Assembly (NCBI GenBank): GCA_030429235.1
Contig: JAUIDB010000015.1
Location: forward strand, 1-64,000
DNA from: Thermoanaerobaculia bacterium
GTDB lineage: Bacteria; Acidobacteriota; Thermoanaerobaculia; Multivoradales; JAIOJS01
Direction of reading: 5' to 3'
DNA: 64,000 nt
Shown: positions 24,136 to 34,881 of the stretch, piece by piece
Position numbering within the stretch: position 1 is the first letter of the stretch
Layout: the number at the start of each line of letters is the position of its first letter
Notes under the pieces: model-generated
What the model was told of the DNA's origin: nothing
The model's database searches: none
What the model saw: only the letters and a program-made list of their open reading frames with translations
Program-made: the position numbers and the translations under genes

Positions 24136-26460
24136 ATGCGAGTTGCCATTCTAGGCGGAGGTCCGGCCGGTTTGTACACCAGCATCCTCCTCCGCAAAGC
24201 GATACCCGAGTCGTCGGTGCAGGTCTTCGAGCGCAACCGAGCCGACGATACGTTCGGTTGGGGCGTGGTCTTCTCGGACGAGACGCTGTCAGCCTTCGAA
24301 GAGGCCGACCGCGAGACCTACCGCGAGATCACCGACCGCTTTCGATACTGGCAGGAGATCGAGACTTACTACCGCGGAAGCTGCACCGTGTCGACCGGGC
24401 ACGGTTTCGCGGCCCTGGAGCGCAAGCAACTCCTCCTGATCTTGCAACGCCGGGCTCGGGCTCTCGGCGTCGAACTGACCTTCGAGCACGAGATCGAGGA
24501 CCCGGCCAGGTTCCTACCGGAGTTCGACCTGGTAGTGGGGGCAGACGGCGTCAACAGCCTGGTCCGCCGGCGCTTCGCAGCCTCCTTCCGCCCTCGATTG
24601 GACTGGCGTCGTTGCAAGTTCACCTGGCTCGGCACCACCAAGCCGCTGACAGCGTTCACCTTCCTCTTCCTGCCGACGGAACACGGACTCTTCCAGGTCC
24701 ACGCGTATCCGTTCAGCGACCAGCTGTCGACCTGGATCGTCGAGTGCCGCGAGGAGGTCTGGGAACGAGCCGGTCTGGCCAACGCCTCCGAGGCGGACAC
24801 GGTGGCGTTCTGCGAGGCGCTGTGCGCCGACCATCTCGACGGCCACCCCCTGCTCTCGAACCGGTCGCTCTGGCGTAGCTTTCCCACCATCCAGTGCGAG
24901 ACCTGGCACCACGAAAACCTGATCTTGATCGGGGACGCCGCCCACACGGCCCACTTCTCCGTCGGTTCGGGGACCAAGCTCGCCATGGAGGACGCCATCG
25001 AACTGGTGGCGGCGTTGCAGCGGGCGGCGGGCGGCGAGATCGAGAGCGCCCTGGCCGACTACGAAAACAGCCGATGGGTCGACGTGGTCAAGGTCCAGAA
25101 GGCAGCGCAGACCAGTTTGGAGTGGTTCGAGAATTCGGACCGCTACCAGGAGCAGTCGCCGACGCGATTCGCCTTCAACCTGATGACCCGGTCGAAGCGC
25201 ATCACCTACGACAACCTGCGCGAGCGCGACCCCGAACTGGTGCAGCAGGTGGATACCGCCTTCCAGACCGAAGAGGCCACGGCAGCCCGCGGCGGCCCCA
25301 CACCACCGATGTTCACTCCCTTCGAGTTGCGCGACCTGACCCTACGCAATCGCATCGTCGTCAGTCCCATGTGCCAGTACTCCGCCACGGACGGCGTGCC
25401 CGACGACTGGCACCTCGTGCACCTCGGAGGCCGGGCGCAGGGCGGAGCCGGTCTGGTGCTCACCGAGATGACCGACGTTTCCCCCGAGGGTCGGATCACC
25501 TCTGGCTGTACCGGGCTCTGGAACGACGCGCAGATGCGAGCCTGGAAGCGGATCGTCGACTACGTGCATCGCCACACCCCGGCGGCCATCGGCATTCAGC
25601 TGGCGCACGCCGGCCGCAAGGGATCGGCCTACCACCCCTGGGACGGCGAAGATCGGCCCCTGACACCCGAGGAAGGCGCTTGGACCACGCTGGCTCCCTC
25701 GCCCCTGCCCCTGGCCAGCGGCTGGCCGGCTCCCCGAGAAATGAGCCGTAGCGACATGGAGGAGACGATCGCGGCTTTCGTAGCCGCCACCCGGCGCGCC
25801 GAGGCCGCGGGTTTCGACCTCGTCGAGGTGCACATGGCCCACGGCTACCTCCTGTCCAGCTTTCTGTCGCCGCTGTGCAATCGACGAGACGACGAGTACG
25901 GCGGCGAGCTCGAGAACCGGCAGCGGTTTCCCCTCGAAGTGTTCGCGGCGATGCGAGCGGTCTGGCCGGACGCCAAGCCGATGTCGGTGCGGCTCACTGC
26001 TTCCGACTGGATGCCGGACGACAGCGGCACGACGCCCGCCGAAACGGTGTCGACCGCCCGAGCCTTGCGCGCTCTGGGTTGTGACGTCATCGACGTGTCG
26101 TCGGGCGGGAACTCACCCGATTCGGAGATCGCCTGGGGTCGCATGTACCAGGTTCCGTTCGCCGAGCGGGTGCGGCACGAGGCCGGAATCCCGGTGATGA
26201 CGGTGGGCGCGATCCTCGGCGCCGATCATGCCAATACGGTGCTGGCGGCGGGAAGAGCCGACCTGGTAGCGATGGCGCGCCCCCATCTCGCCGACCCCTA
26301 CCTCACCAAACACGCCGCCGAACGGTACGAGGTGTGGGACGAAACCTGGCCTGGACAGTACTTGCCGGCCAAACCGCGAGCCCCTCGCACCAGCGGGCGG
26401 CGCCCGGTCGAGCGTCTCTCGACGCCGGGGATGCGGGGTCGCGAGACGCGCGAGGACTGA
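24136..26460 (+). CDS. 2-Aminobenzoyl-CoA (or salicylyl-CoA) monooxygenase/reductase fusion
   Basis: A 774-residue two-domain flavoenzyme. Residues 1-385 are an FAD aromatic hydroxylase (AILGGGPAGLYTSILL at 4-19, FDLVVGADGVNS, LILIGDAAHTAHFSVGSG). Residues about 392-740 are an old-yellow-enzyme domain (MFTPFELRDLTLRNRIVVSPMCQYSA, IQLAHAGRKGS, VEVHMAHGYLLSSFLSPLCN, AGRADLVAMARPHLADPY). This fusion is the layout of Azoarcus evansii 2-aminobenzoyl-CoA monooxygenase/reductase, which hydroxylates and then reduces the ring to a non-aromatic CoA ester, and of salicylyl-CoA 5-hydroxylases. A neighbouring aryl-CoA ligase and beta-oxidation-type enzymes support the pathway; the Rid gene favours an amino substrate. 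Which acid is used cannot be settled from sequence. Confidence 0.87.
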   Translation: MRVAILGGGPAGLYTSILLRKAIPESSVQVFERNRADDTFGWGVVFSDETLSAFEEADRETYREITDRFRYWQEIETYYRGSCTVSTGHGFAALERKQLLLILQRRARALGVELTFEHEIEDPARFLPEFDLVVGADGVNSLVRRRFAASFRPRLDWRRCKFTWLGTTKPLTAFTFLFLPTEHGLFQVHAYPFSDQLSTWIVECREEVWERAGLANASEADTVAFCEALCADHLDGHPLLSNRSLWRSFPTIQCETWHHENLILIGDAAHTAHFSVGSGTKLAMEDAIELVAALQRAAGGEIESALADYENSRWVDVVKVQKAAQTSLEWFENSDRYQEQSPTRFAFNLMTRSKRITYDNLRERDPELVQQVDTAFQTEEATAARGGPTPPMFTPFELRDLTLRNRIVVSPMCQYSATDGVPDDWHLVHLGGRAQGGAGLVLTEMTDVSPEGRITSGCTGLWNDAQMRAWKRIVDYVHRHTPAAIGIQLAHAGRKGSAYHPWDGEDRPLTPEEGAWTTLAPSPLPLASGWPAPREMSRSDMEETIAAFVAATRRAEAAGFDLVEVHMAHGYLLSSFLSPLCNRRDDEYGGELENRQRFPLEVFAAMRAVWPDAKPMSVRLTASDWMPDDSGTTPAETVSTARALRALGCDVIDVSSGGNSPDSEIAWGRMYQVPFAERVRHEAGIPVMTVGAILGADHANTVLAAGRADLVAMARPHLADPYLTKHAAERYEVWDETWPGQYLPAKPRAPRTSGRRPVERLSTPGMRGRETRED

Positions 26461-26477
26461 CCCCACCCGCCGCAGCG

Positions 26478-27605
26478 TCAGCCGCGGCCGAAGGCAAACG
26501 CCGGGTAGGCGAGTTCGGCGGTGTTGAACCAGCGGTAGCTCGCCGCGCGGAAGCGGCGCCAGTGGTCATAGACCCGCCGAAACGCCTCGTCCCCCGAGGC
26601 CAACTCCTCGATGTAGGCCAGCGACTCGCGGCGGGCGGCCTCCAGGATCTCCTCCGAGAAGGGGCGCAACTGCACACCCTCCGCCACCAGGCGATCGAGG
26701 GCGGCAGGGTTCTTGGCGTCGTAGCGGGTCTGCATGGTTCGAGCCGCCGACCTCGCGGCCGTGCGCAGGACCTCTCGATAGTGGCTCGGCAGCTCGTCCC
26801 AGGCCGATCGCTGCACGTAGAACGAAAGCGAAGGGCCCGGCTCCCACCAGCCGGGGTAGTAGTAGTGCTTCGCCACTTTGTGGAAGCCCAGCTTCTCGTC
26901 GTCGTAGGGACCTACCCACTCCGTCGCGTCGATCGCCCCACGCTCCAGTGCCGGATAGATGTCGCCCCCGGCCAACACCTGGACGGTGACTCCCAGTCGG
27001 CTCATCACCTGGCCGCCGAGTCCCGGGATCCGCATCTTCAGACCCTCCAGGTCGGCACTGGTTTCGACCGGGTGCTTGAACCAACCCCCCATCTGGGTGC
27101 CGGTGTTGCCGGCCGGCAGGGTGACGATGGAAAAGTCGGCGAACAGCTCATCGACCAGCTCCCGTCCTCCTCCCTCGTCGAGCCAGGCGTTCTGCTGGCG
27201 GGCCGTCAAACCGAAGGGAAAGCAGGTGTCGAAAGCGAGCGCAGGGTTCTTGCCGGTGAAGTAGTAGCTCGCGGTCTGTCCCATCTGGACGGTACCCTGC
27301 TGCACAGCGTCCATCACCTGAAGTCCGGGCACGATCTCGCCGGCCGGGTAAACCCGGATGGTGAACGCTCCATCGGTCATCGCCGCCACCTCCTCGGCCA
27401 GGACCTCGGAGACTCCGAAGATCGTATCCAGGGAGCGGGGGAAGCTCGAGACCAATCGCCAACGCAGCTTCTTGCCGGTATGGACGGCGGCAGCACCGCC
27501 CGACCCGGCCTCGGAGCCCGAGCCACCGCACGAACCCAATACCGCCGCCCCGGCCGCGCCCAGAACACCCTTCTTGACGAAGTCCCGCCGATCGATCTTG
27601 CTCAT
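26478..27605 (-). CDS. dctP: TRAP transporter substrate-binding protein, TakP/DctP type, Tat lipoprotein
   Basis: A 375-residue periplasmic binding protein. The N-terminus has a twin-arginine motif (RRDFVKKG) and a lipobox (LGSC), so it is probably a Tat-exported lipoprotein. The body matches the TakP/mannitol-chloroaromatic branch of TRAP binding proteins: MGQTASYYFTGKNPALAFDTCFPFG, GNTGTQMGGWF, LKMRIPGLGGQVMSRLG, EWVGPYDDEKLGFHKVAKHYYYPGWWEPG. TakP-type proteins bind 2-oxo acids; others are annotated for aromatic acids. It is divergent from the aryl-CoA ligase with only 64 bases between them, so the two may share control. The permease genes are 1.7 kb away on the same strand, with the ligase between. 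Confidence 0.9.
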   Translation of the reverse strand: MSKIDRRDFVKKGVLGAAGAAVLGSCGGSGSEAGSGGAAAVHTGKKLRWRLVSSFPRSLDTIFGVSEVLAEEVAAMTDGAFTIRVYPAGEIVPGLQVMDAVQQGTVQMGQTASYYFTGKNPALAFDTCFPFGLTARQQNAWLDEGGGRELVDELFADFSIVTLPAGNTGTQMGGWFKHPVETSADLEGLKMRIPGLGGQVMSRLGVTVQVLAGGDIYPALERGAIDATEWVGPYDDEKLGFHKVAKHYYYPGWWEPGPSLSFYVQRSAWDELPSHYREVLRTAARSAARTMQTRYDAKNPAALDRLVAEGVQLRPFSEEILEAARRESLAYIEELASGDEAFRRVYDHWRRFRAASYRWFNTAELAYPAFAFGRG

Positions 27606-27669
27606 GGGTGCTACCTTAGCTGAGCCGATAGAATCCTGTCCTCACACTCACCAACGACGAGGAAGATGG

Positions 27670-29241
27670 ATGTCCGTAGATCTCCCGGAACAACTCAATA
27701 TGGCCGAGTACTTCCTCGACCGTCGCATCTCCGAGGGACGGGGAGATCGGGTGGCTCTCCGACTGCCGGAGGGGGATCTCACCTATCGCGAAGTCCAGCA
27801 GCTGGCGCATCGGTTCGGCAACGCCCTGCGCCAACTGGGCGTCCGGGCCGAGGAGCGGGTTCTGATCGCCTTGCCGGACGGGGCCGAGTTCGTCGGGGCC
27901 TTCTTCGGAATCCTGGAGATCGGAGCCGCGGTGGTGATGCTGAACCCCGGGTTCAGCGCCGAGTCGATCGCCGAGCTGCTCGACTACACCGGTGCCTCGC
28001 TGGCGGTGGTCTCGGCCGATCTGCGGCCCCAGTACGAAGCGGCCCGGGAGCTGCGGCCCCAGGCGCGACTCCGAGGTCTGCTGGTCGTCGGCAGCGACTC
28101 CGGCTCCCACGCCAGTTGGAACGACCTCGGCCCCCAAGCTGAGGATTCCCTCACTCCCGCCCCGACGCACCGCGACGACCCCGCCGTATGGCTCTTCTCG
28201 GGCGGAACGACCGGTCGCCCGAAGGCGGTAGTGCAGACCCACGGTTCGTTCGTCAACACCACCGTCCTCTACGCTCAGAAGACCCTTCACTACGGAGAGA
28301 ACGACCGAACCCTCTCGGTCCCCAAGCTCTACTTCGGATACGCCACCGGATCCAACCTGCTCTTCCCCTTCTCGGTTGGCGCCTCGGCCATCCTCTTCCC
28401 CGAGCCGACCACCGCCGATCGCCTCTTCGAGCTCATCGCCCGACATCGGGCGACGATTCTGATCAACGTACCCACCATGGTCCAGAAGATGGTCTCCCAC
28501 CCCGAGGCGGACGGCATGGACCTCTCCTCGTTGCGGCTAGCGACCTCGGCCGGCGAAGCCCTCCCGCCGCCGCTCCACGAGCGCTGGAACCACCAGTTCG
28601 AGGTCGATCTGCTCGATGGCCTGGGAACGGCGGAGATGTGGCACATCTTCGTGACCAACCGTCCGGGCGACGTCCGCCCCGGAACCCTGGGCCGAGTCGT
28701 CGAGGGTTTCGAGATCGCGGTGCGGGGCCCCGAGGGTGAACCGAGACCGGTGGGCGAGGTCGGGCGCCTCTGGGTCCGAGGACGATCGCGAGCCCTGGGC
28801 TACTGGCGCAATCTGGACCGAACCAGCACGGCCTTTGTCGGCGAGTGGTTCGTCGGCGGGGATCTGGTTTCGATCGACGCCGCCGGCTACGTGACCTACT
28901 GTGGACGCGGCGACGACGCCCTCAAGGTCGGCGGCAAGTGGTGCGTCCCCGCCGAGGTCGAAGGAGTCCTCATGGCCCACCCGGCGGTCGAGGAGTGTGC
29001 GGTGGTCGGCGTCACCAATTCGCAGGGGCTGACCAAGCCGATCGCCTGTGTCCGCCGCACGGTCGGCGCCGAAGCCGACGATCAGACCCTCGGTGAAGCG
29101 CTCAAGCAGTTCGTGCTCGAGCGGCTCCAGCCTTACAAGCATCCCCGCCAGGTCGTCTTCTTCGATGAGTTCCCGCGCACCCACCTCGGCAAGGTCGACC
29201 GCGGCCAGCTCAAGCGGGTGGTGCAGGACGCCGCGGAGTAG
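27670..29241 (+). CDS. Benzoate/2-aminobenzoate-CoA ligase family protein
   Basis: A 523-residue ANL-superfamily acyl-CoA synthetase of the aryl-CoA ligase branch. AMP-binding P-loop LFSGGTTGRPKAVVQTHG (about 175-192), VPKLYFGYATGSNLLFPFSVGA, TSAGEALPP, DGLGTAEMWHIFV, hinge GRGDDALKVGGKW, and catalytic Lys in HLGKVDR (about 508). It forms an aromatic acyl-CoA from acid, ATP and CoA. Together with the fused monooxygenase/reductase it supplies the first step of a CoA-type aerobic pathway. The ATG at 27670 follows GAGGAAG; it lies 64 bases from the divergent dctP. Confidence 0.9.
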   Translation: MSVDLPEQLNMAEYFLDRRISEGRGDRVALRLPEGDLTYREVQQLAHRFGNALRQLGVRAEERVLIALPDGAEFVGAFFGILEIGAAVVMLNPGFSAESIAELLDYTGASLAVVSADLRPQYEAARELRPQARLRGLLVVGSDSGSHASWNDLGPQAEDSLTPAPTHRDDPAVWLFSGGTTGRPKAVVQTHGSFVNTTVLYAQKTLHYGENDRTLSVPKLYFGYATGSNLLFPFSVGASAILFPEPTTADRLFELIARHRATILINVPTMVQKMVSHPEADGMDLSSLRLATSAGEALPPPLHERWNHQFEVDLLDGLGTAEMWHIFVTNRPGDVRPGTLGRVVEGFEIAVRGPEGEPRPVGEVGRLWVRGRSRALGYWRNLDRTSTAFVGEWFVGGDLVSIDAAGYVTYCGRGDDALKVGGKWCVPAEVEGVLMAHPAVEECAVVGVTNSQGLTKPIACVRRTVGAEADDQTLGEALKQFVLERLQPYKHPRQVVFFDEFPRTHLGKVDRGQLKRVVQDAAE

Positions 29242-29285
29242 CGACGCCGACCAGCCGACCGGCGCTCGATGCGGCGAGGCGGACT

Positions 29286-30604
<1,319 letters not shown>

Positions 30605-30608
<4 letters not shown>

Positions 30609-31162
30609 GCCGAGGACTCCTCGGGAAAGGACGGATCGCCTCCCGGATCCGGCCGAAAGCGTTGCCAACTCTTGATGGTCTCAGAGATCCCCTGCAGCGC
30701 GAGTAGGCCGAAGGCCACCAGCACCAGCGTCTTGACCGGATAGCGGGCCAGACCCCCGGGATCCGGCGAACCCTCGCGGATCCTCCACGATTCGAACACC
30801 CAACCCCAGGAGATCCAGAGTACGAAACCGCAGAACGGCAGCAGAAACAGCACACCGCCGAGCAGATCGATCAGGGCTCGCGACCGTTCCGGCAGCCGCG
30901 AGTACAGTACGTCGACCCGCACGTGTCTCCCTTCGGCCAGAGCATGTGCCGCGGCCAGCAGGAACAGTGCGCTGAACAGGTACCACTGGGCTTCGAGGTA
31001 GAGGTTCGAGCTGAGATTCCACCCCAGTCCTCTCCCCAGATAGCGAGCCACCGCGTTGAACGCTCCGATCAGCACCATGACGAGCGCCAACCAGGCCGCG
31101 GCGCGCGAGACCCTCGCCGTCAGGCGGTCGATGCCTCGACTCAACCGGAGCCAGTGCGTCAA
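30605..31162 (-). CDS. dctQ: TRAP transporter small permease (DctQ)
   Basis: A 185-residue membrane protein with four helices ([75 protein letters not shown]) and [14 protein letters not shown] between helices two and three, typical of the small TRAP subunit. The open frame extends far upstream through the MFS gene; the real start is inferred to be TTG at 31162 overlapping the MFS stop (TTGA). It is thus coupled to genes on both sides. Confidence 0.85.
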
Positions 31163-32406
31163 GTAGCCGCTCCCTCGCGGCCTCGAGCCCCGGTTCCGGC
31201 GAGCGGAATCAGGAGACCGAGGAACAGCACCGACAGTACGGTGGCTGCACCGAAGACGAAGGGGTACGAAGTGGCCTGCGCCAGTACGCCGGAGGCCCAC
31301 GCCGCCAACAGCTTGCCCCACACTTCGACCGAGGCGAGCAGGGTGTAGTGGGTGGCCCCGATCCGACGGTCGACCCGACTCATCATGTAGGCGAAGAGGG
31401 CCGTGGTCAGAGCTCCTCCGAACAGGTGCTCGGCACAGGTAATGGCGATGATCGCCGCCTCGCTCGGATCCACCAACGTAAGCCACCACTCCCCCGCCAC
31501 CGGGACCACTCGCAGCGCCGCCGCCACGCCGACCACGCGCAGCATCGGCCAGCGCGAGGCCGCCAATCCTCCCGCAAAGGACCCTGCGATCGAGAAGAGC
31601 ATGCCCCAGGTTCCGACCCACAGTCCGATCTGCTCGGCCGCGTAGCCGGCGTCCACGAGGAAGGGTTTGAAGAGGGTGTCCGCCAGTGTCTCGCCCAGCT
31701 TGTAGGTACCTACGAAGAGGAGAAGCCAGAGAGCATCGCGCTTCGCGAGTTGCATCCGCAACAAGCGCAGCACCGCGCCCACACTGGGATTCCGGAGCTC
31801 GTCGGGAACCTCGGAGCCGAGGATCCGCTCCCGGAAGAGCAGGGTCACCGCCATCACCGCCACCGTCAGGCCCGCCATGCCGTAGAACAACCCGTCCCAA
31901 CCGATTTCGGCGGTGGCCCAGACCAGCAGGCCACCCCCGGTGAGCATCCCGACCTTGTAGCCCACGACCTGGGCGATGTTGCCGTGGCCGAGTTCGGTCG
32001 GAGCCAGGAGATCGACCGCCAGACCGTCCACCGCGATATCCATCGTCGCCGCCGCCAGGTTCATGACGAAGACCACGATCAGGAGCAGCGTCAGCCCCTC
32101 GCTCTGTACCGCGATGGCCCCGGCCCCACAGGCCAGGGCCAATCCGATCTGCAACGGCAGAATCCAGGAGCGGCGACGCCCCCAGCGCCGAGAACCGTAA
32201 CGATCGACCAGGGGAGCCCAGAACACCTTGAGCATCCAGGGAAGGGAGAGAGCGCTGGCGAAACCGATGCCCGCCAGCGACACGCCCGCCTCGCGCAGGA
32301 ACACCGGCAACGCGGTCGCCTGGAAGCCGAAGGGCATCCCCTGCACGAAGTAGAGCGACCACAAGACGCACAGGCGACGAGCGAATCCCGGTTGCGACAT
32401 CGGCAC
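31159..32406 (-). CDS. AmpG-like MFS transporter
   Basis: A 415-residue 12-helix MFS protein. [33 protein letters not shown] and [29 protein letters not shown] match the AmpG/acetyl-CoA-transporter branch, which carries muropeptides (AmpG) or other bulky substrates. It is the first gene of a three-gene minus-strand unit (MFS, dctQ, dctM) joined by TTGA overlaps. A muropeptide role would fit the nearby lysozyme but not the TRAP/aromatic genes; an aromatic or CoA-pathway product role would fit the operon. Substrate unknown. Confidence 0.85.
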   Translation of the reverse strand: MPMSQPGFARRLCVLWSLYFVQGMPFGFQATALPVFLREAGVSLAGIGFASALSLPWMLKVFWAPLVDRYGSRRWGRRRSWILPLQIGLALACGAGAIAVQSEGLTLLLIVVFVMNLAAATMDIAVDGLAVDLLAPTELGHGNIAQVVGYKVGMLTGGGLLVWATAEIGWDGLFYGMAGLTVAVMAVTLLFRERILGSEVPDELRNPSVGAVLRLLRMQLAKRDALWLLLFVGTYKLGETLADTLFKPFLVDAGYAAEQIGLWVGTWGMLFSIAGSFAGGLAASRWPMLRVVGVAAALRVVPVAGEWWLTLVDPSEAAIIAITCAEHLFGGALTTALFAYMMSRVDRRIGATHYTLLASVEVWGKLLAAWASGVLAQATSYPFVFGAATVLSVLFLGLLIPLAGTGARGREGAAT

Positions 32407-32464
32407 ATTCTACGGGGCAGAGGGGACGCCGACCAGAAACCGTCGAAGCCGCTAGACTGCCCCC

Positions 32465-32941
32465 ATGACGATCGAACCCGCAGCGTCCACCGAGCTCAGC
32501 CTGCTCCAGGAGTTTCTCACCGCCCACGCCCTTCCGGCCGAAGACCTCGAAGCCCGCCACCTCGAGGAGTTTCTAGTCTGCCGCGAGGGCGACCAGTTGG
32601 TCGGTTGCGTCGCGCTGGAGCCCTACCCTCCCGACGGGTTGTTGCGCTCCCTCGCCGTACGCGAGGATCAGCGAGGTCGTGGCCTGGCCCGTCGCCTCGT
32701 CGATCAGCTGGTCGAACGAGCCCGCCAGCGAGGGTTCACCACGCTCTACCTTCTGACCACCACCGCCGAGGCGTTGTTCCTCCACCTCGGCTGGCTGCCC
32801 ACCGACCGCGCCGAGGTACCCGACGCGGTCCGCCAGTCGAGTGAGTTCGCCGCGCTCTGCCCAGCCAGTGCCGCGTGCTTGCGGTTGCCCCTCAGTCCTC
32901 GCTCGCCGGGGGAGCGAGATACTCGTTCACCGCCTCGTTGA
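32465..32941 (+). CDS. GNAT family N-acetyltransferase, ArsN2-like
   Basis: A 158-residue GNAT protein. LVGCVALEPYPPDGLLRSLAVREDQRGRGLARRLVDQL carries the acetyl-CoA R/Q-x-x-G-x-G/A loop (QRGRGLA), and LYLLTTTAEALFLHLGW with EFAALCPASAACLRLPL resembles the ArsN2 subgroup. ArsN2 proteins are proposed to acetylate organoarsenicals, but no ars gene is near, so only the fold and acetyl-CoA use are supported. Its 3' end overlaps the convergent gene by 50 bases. Confidence 0.82.
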   Translation: MTIEPAASTELSLLQEFLTAHALPAEDLEARHLEEFLVCREGDQLVGCVALEPYPPDGLLRSLAVREDQRGRGLARRLVDQLVERARQRGFTTLYLLTTTAEALFLHLGWLPTDRAEVPDAVRQSSEFAALCPASAACLRLPLSPRSPGERDTRSPPR

Positions 32942-33686
32942 GAGCTCGTTCGAGCGCTTGTCCCACCGCTCGGTAGTACCACAGCCCGGCCGAGCTCTCG
33001 ACGAACTCCACGTGCTTCTGGAGGTCGCTCAGGGGAACCGACCGGTGGGTGAAGAGGACCCGCCACAGGGCTCGCTGCCGCAGCTCCGGGCGGAGTTCTT
33101 CGAGCGCGCTCTCTAGTTCGGGCTCCATCTCGCCGGGGGCGTACCGCTCGCTGGCGGGCCGCGCGCGATCCAACGTCTCGAGACTCAGCCGAATCGCGGT
33201 TCGGTAGACCAGCTCCAGCCGCTCGACGTCACGACGAGCGGCGAGGATTCGCTGGGCCAGGGCGGCGCGCTCGTCCTGAGCATCGAGTTGCGAGTAGGTC
33301 GCGACGTAGGCTCCCATCAGCCGTTGCGCTTCGGCCCCCGCCAGGGCCCGTTCGGCGTTGCGAAGGGTCCTTCCCAGATCGGACCGGAACCAGGCCTCGA
33401 CCTTCTCTCCCTCCTCGATACGCCAACTGGTACCGAGCCGTTCGAGCATGCGCACCCGCAACCGATTGGCCGAGAAGCGTCCCATCAACCGGGCTGCGTC
33501 GTAGGCTTCGTCGGCCTCGGCGCCGAACTGCGCCCGCAGTGTGCCCTCGAGGGTCGGCGCGATCTCCTGTAGGAACTCCTCGGTGCCATCCCGGTCGAAG
33601 AGCTCCGAGATCGGATCGGCGAGCAAGGGGACCGGCAGCAGGCTCACCACCAGCAGCAGTCCGAGACGACGGAACGCCCAGCTCAG
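32892..33686 (-). CDS. Secreted alpha-helical protein of unknown function
   Basis: A 264-residue product with an apparent signal peptide (SWAFRRLGLLLVVSLLPVPLLADP) and then helical segments rich in Glu/Arg/Ala. EKVEAWFRSDLGRTLRNAERAL is weakly reminiscent of DUF2059 proteins. No ATG, GTG or TTG precedes the signal peptide in frame; the only codon that makes sense is CTG at 33686, overlapping the tatC stop as CTGA. GTG at 33650 or 33647 would cut the signal peptide in half. It is the last gene of the minus-strand housekeeping run and is coupled to tatC, but an export-related function is not shown. Confidence 0.65.
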   Translation of the reverse strand: MSWAFRRLGLLLVVSLLPVPLLADPISELFDRDGTEEFLQEIAPTLEGTLRAQFGAEADEAYDAARLMGRFSANRLRVRMLERLGTSWRIEEGEKVEAWFRSDLGRTLRNAERALAGAEAQRLMGAYVATYSQLDAQDERAALAQRILAARRDVERLELVYRTAIRLSLETLDRARPASERYAPGEMEPELESALEELRPELRQRALWRVLFTHRSVPLSDLQKHVEFVESSAGLWYYRAVGQALERALNEAVNEYLAPPASED

Positions 33687-34522
33687 GACGATGCCTCGAG
33701 GTCGGAGGCCGGTTTCGGCTTGCGCCCGAAGAGCCAGGCGACAAACACCCCCAGCAGGTAGAGCCCCATGGTCGGCAGCGCGAAAAGGCACATGTTGAAC
33801 ACATCGGGAGTCGGCGTGATCAGGGCCGCCGCGATGAAGATGAAGAGCACCGCCCACCGGAAGTGGCGCAGCAGAAACCCGGGGGTCACGACCCCGATCT
33901 GGGCCAGGAAGAAGATCACCACGGGCAGTTCGAACATCAAGGCCAGCCCGAGGATCACCGTCATCAGGAAGCTGAGATAGCTGGGGCCCGTGATGGCAGC
34001 CGTGAAGTTGCTCCCGACCCCGAGGAGAAACTCGACCGCGAAGGGAAACGCCACGTAGTAGGCAAACGCTCCCCCGGCGAGGAAGAGTACCGAGCCGAAG
34101 AAGATGAACCCCAGCGCGTAGCGGCGCTCGCGGCGGTAGAGCCCTGGTGCCACGAAACGCCACAGATGGTAGAGCACGATCGGCGTCGAGACGAAGATCG
34201 CAGCCAGCAGAGCCACCTTGATGTAGAGCATGAAGGCGTCGGTGACGCCGAGGATCACCAGCTGCTGCCCCTCCGGCAGGTAGCGGTAGATCGGACGCGC
34301 CAGGAAGGTGAAGATGGTGTCGGCAAAGGCCCAGCAGCCGAGGAACGCCACGAAGATGGTCCCCATCATCCAGAACAGCCGCTTGCGCAGCTCCTCGAGG
34401 TGCGACAGCAGACTCATGCTCGCCAGTTCCTCGGGCGGCTTGGGAGGGGGTGGTGGCGGCGCGCTCCGCTGCACGCTACCGGTAGCCGGCCGTACGAAGA
34501 CCGGCGAACTCTCTTCGCTCAC
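33683..34522 (-). CDS. tatC: Twin-arginine translocase subunit TatC
   Basis: A 279-residue six-helix membrane protein, the twin-arginine signal receptor of the Tat pathway. SLLSHLEELRKRLFW, the FTFLARPIYRYLPEGQQLVIL stretch, DAFMLYIKVALLAAIFVSTPIVLYHLWRFVAPGLYRRERRYA, and FELPVVIFFLAQIGVVTP are standard TatC motifs. The Pro-rich N-terminal extension (APPPPPPKPPEE) is longer than usual. It overlaps tatA by four bases. The twin-arginine lipoprotein DctP in this window is a likely client. Confidence 0.96.
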   Translation of the reverse strand: MSEESSPVFVRPATGSVQRSAPPPPPPKPPEELASMSLLSHLEELRKRLFWMMGTIFVAFLGCWAFADTIFTFLARPIYRYLPEGQQLVILGVTDAFMLYIKVALLAAIFVSTPIVLYHLWRFVAPGLYRRERRYALGFIFFGSVLFLAGGAFAYYVAFPFAVEFLLGVGSNFTAAITGPSYLSFLMTVILGLALMFELPVVIFFLAQIGVVTPGFLLRHFRWAVLFIFIAAALITPTPDVFNMCLFALPTMGLYLLGVFVAWLFGRKPKPASDLEASS

Positions 34523-34803
34523 TCCTTCTCCGCGGCCGCGGCGTCGTCCGCTGTCGCGACCTCCGGCCCTTCGGGTTCAGATTCTGCCGGCGCCGGCGGG
34601 GTGGCCGTCACCGCGGGTTTGGGCCGGGGCTTCGGCTCCTCCAGGTCGAGGTTGATCCCCCGCTGAAGTTCGGTCGACGCTTTGCGAAACTCGGCCATAC
34701 CGCGACCGAGGGTCCGCCCGATCTGGGGGAGCCGCTTGGGCCCAAAGACCAGGAGCGCCAGGACCATGATGAAGAGGAGTTCAGGGACACCGAGACCGAA
34801 CAT
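34519..34803 (-). CDS. tatA: Tat translocase TatA/TatB-type subunit
   Basis: A 94-residue protein with one N-terminal membrane helix (FGLGVPELLFIMVLALLVFGPKRLPQIGRTLG), an amphipathic helix and an acidic, Pro/Ala-rich tail. FGPKRLPQ is the standard TatA/B signature. With only one such gene beside tatC, it may serve as a combined TatA/TatB subunit, though another copy elsewhere cannot be excluded. It overlaps tatC by ATGA. Confidence 0.92.
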   Translation of the reverse strand: MFGLGVPELLFIMVLALLVFGPKRLPQIGRTLGRGMAEFRKASTELQRGINLDLEEPKPRPKPAVTATPPAPAESEPEGPEVATADDAAAAEKE

Positions 34804-34881
34804 CGCCCGATCATCCAGCCCCGCGCGGTGGGTGTCAAGCCGGGAGTCGCCCCGATCCGGTTCCCCCGGGTCCAGGACCGC

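Noticed and set aside
31159-32406. AmpG muropeptide permease as certain
   Set aside because: Fold and first motifs fit, but its coupling to TRAP genes argues against a simple muropeptide role; left as AmpG-like.
32465-32941. Arsenic resistance gene (ArsN2)
   Set aside because: Similarity is to the GNAT subgroup only; no ars operon around it.
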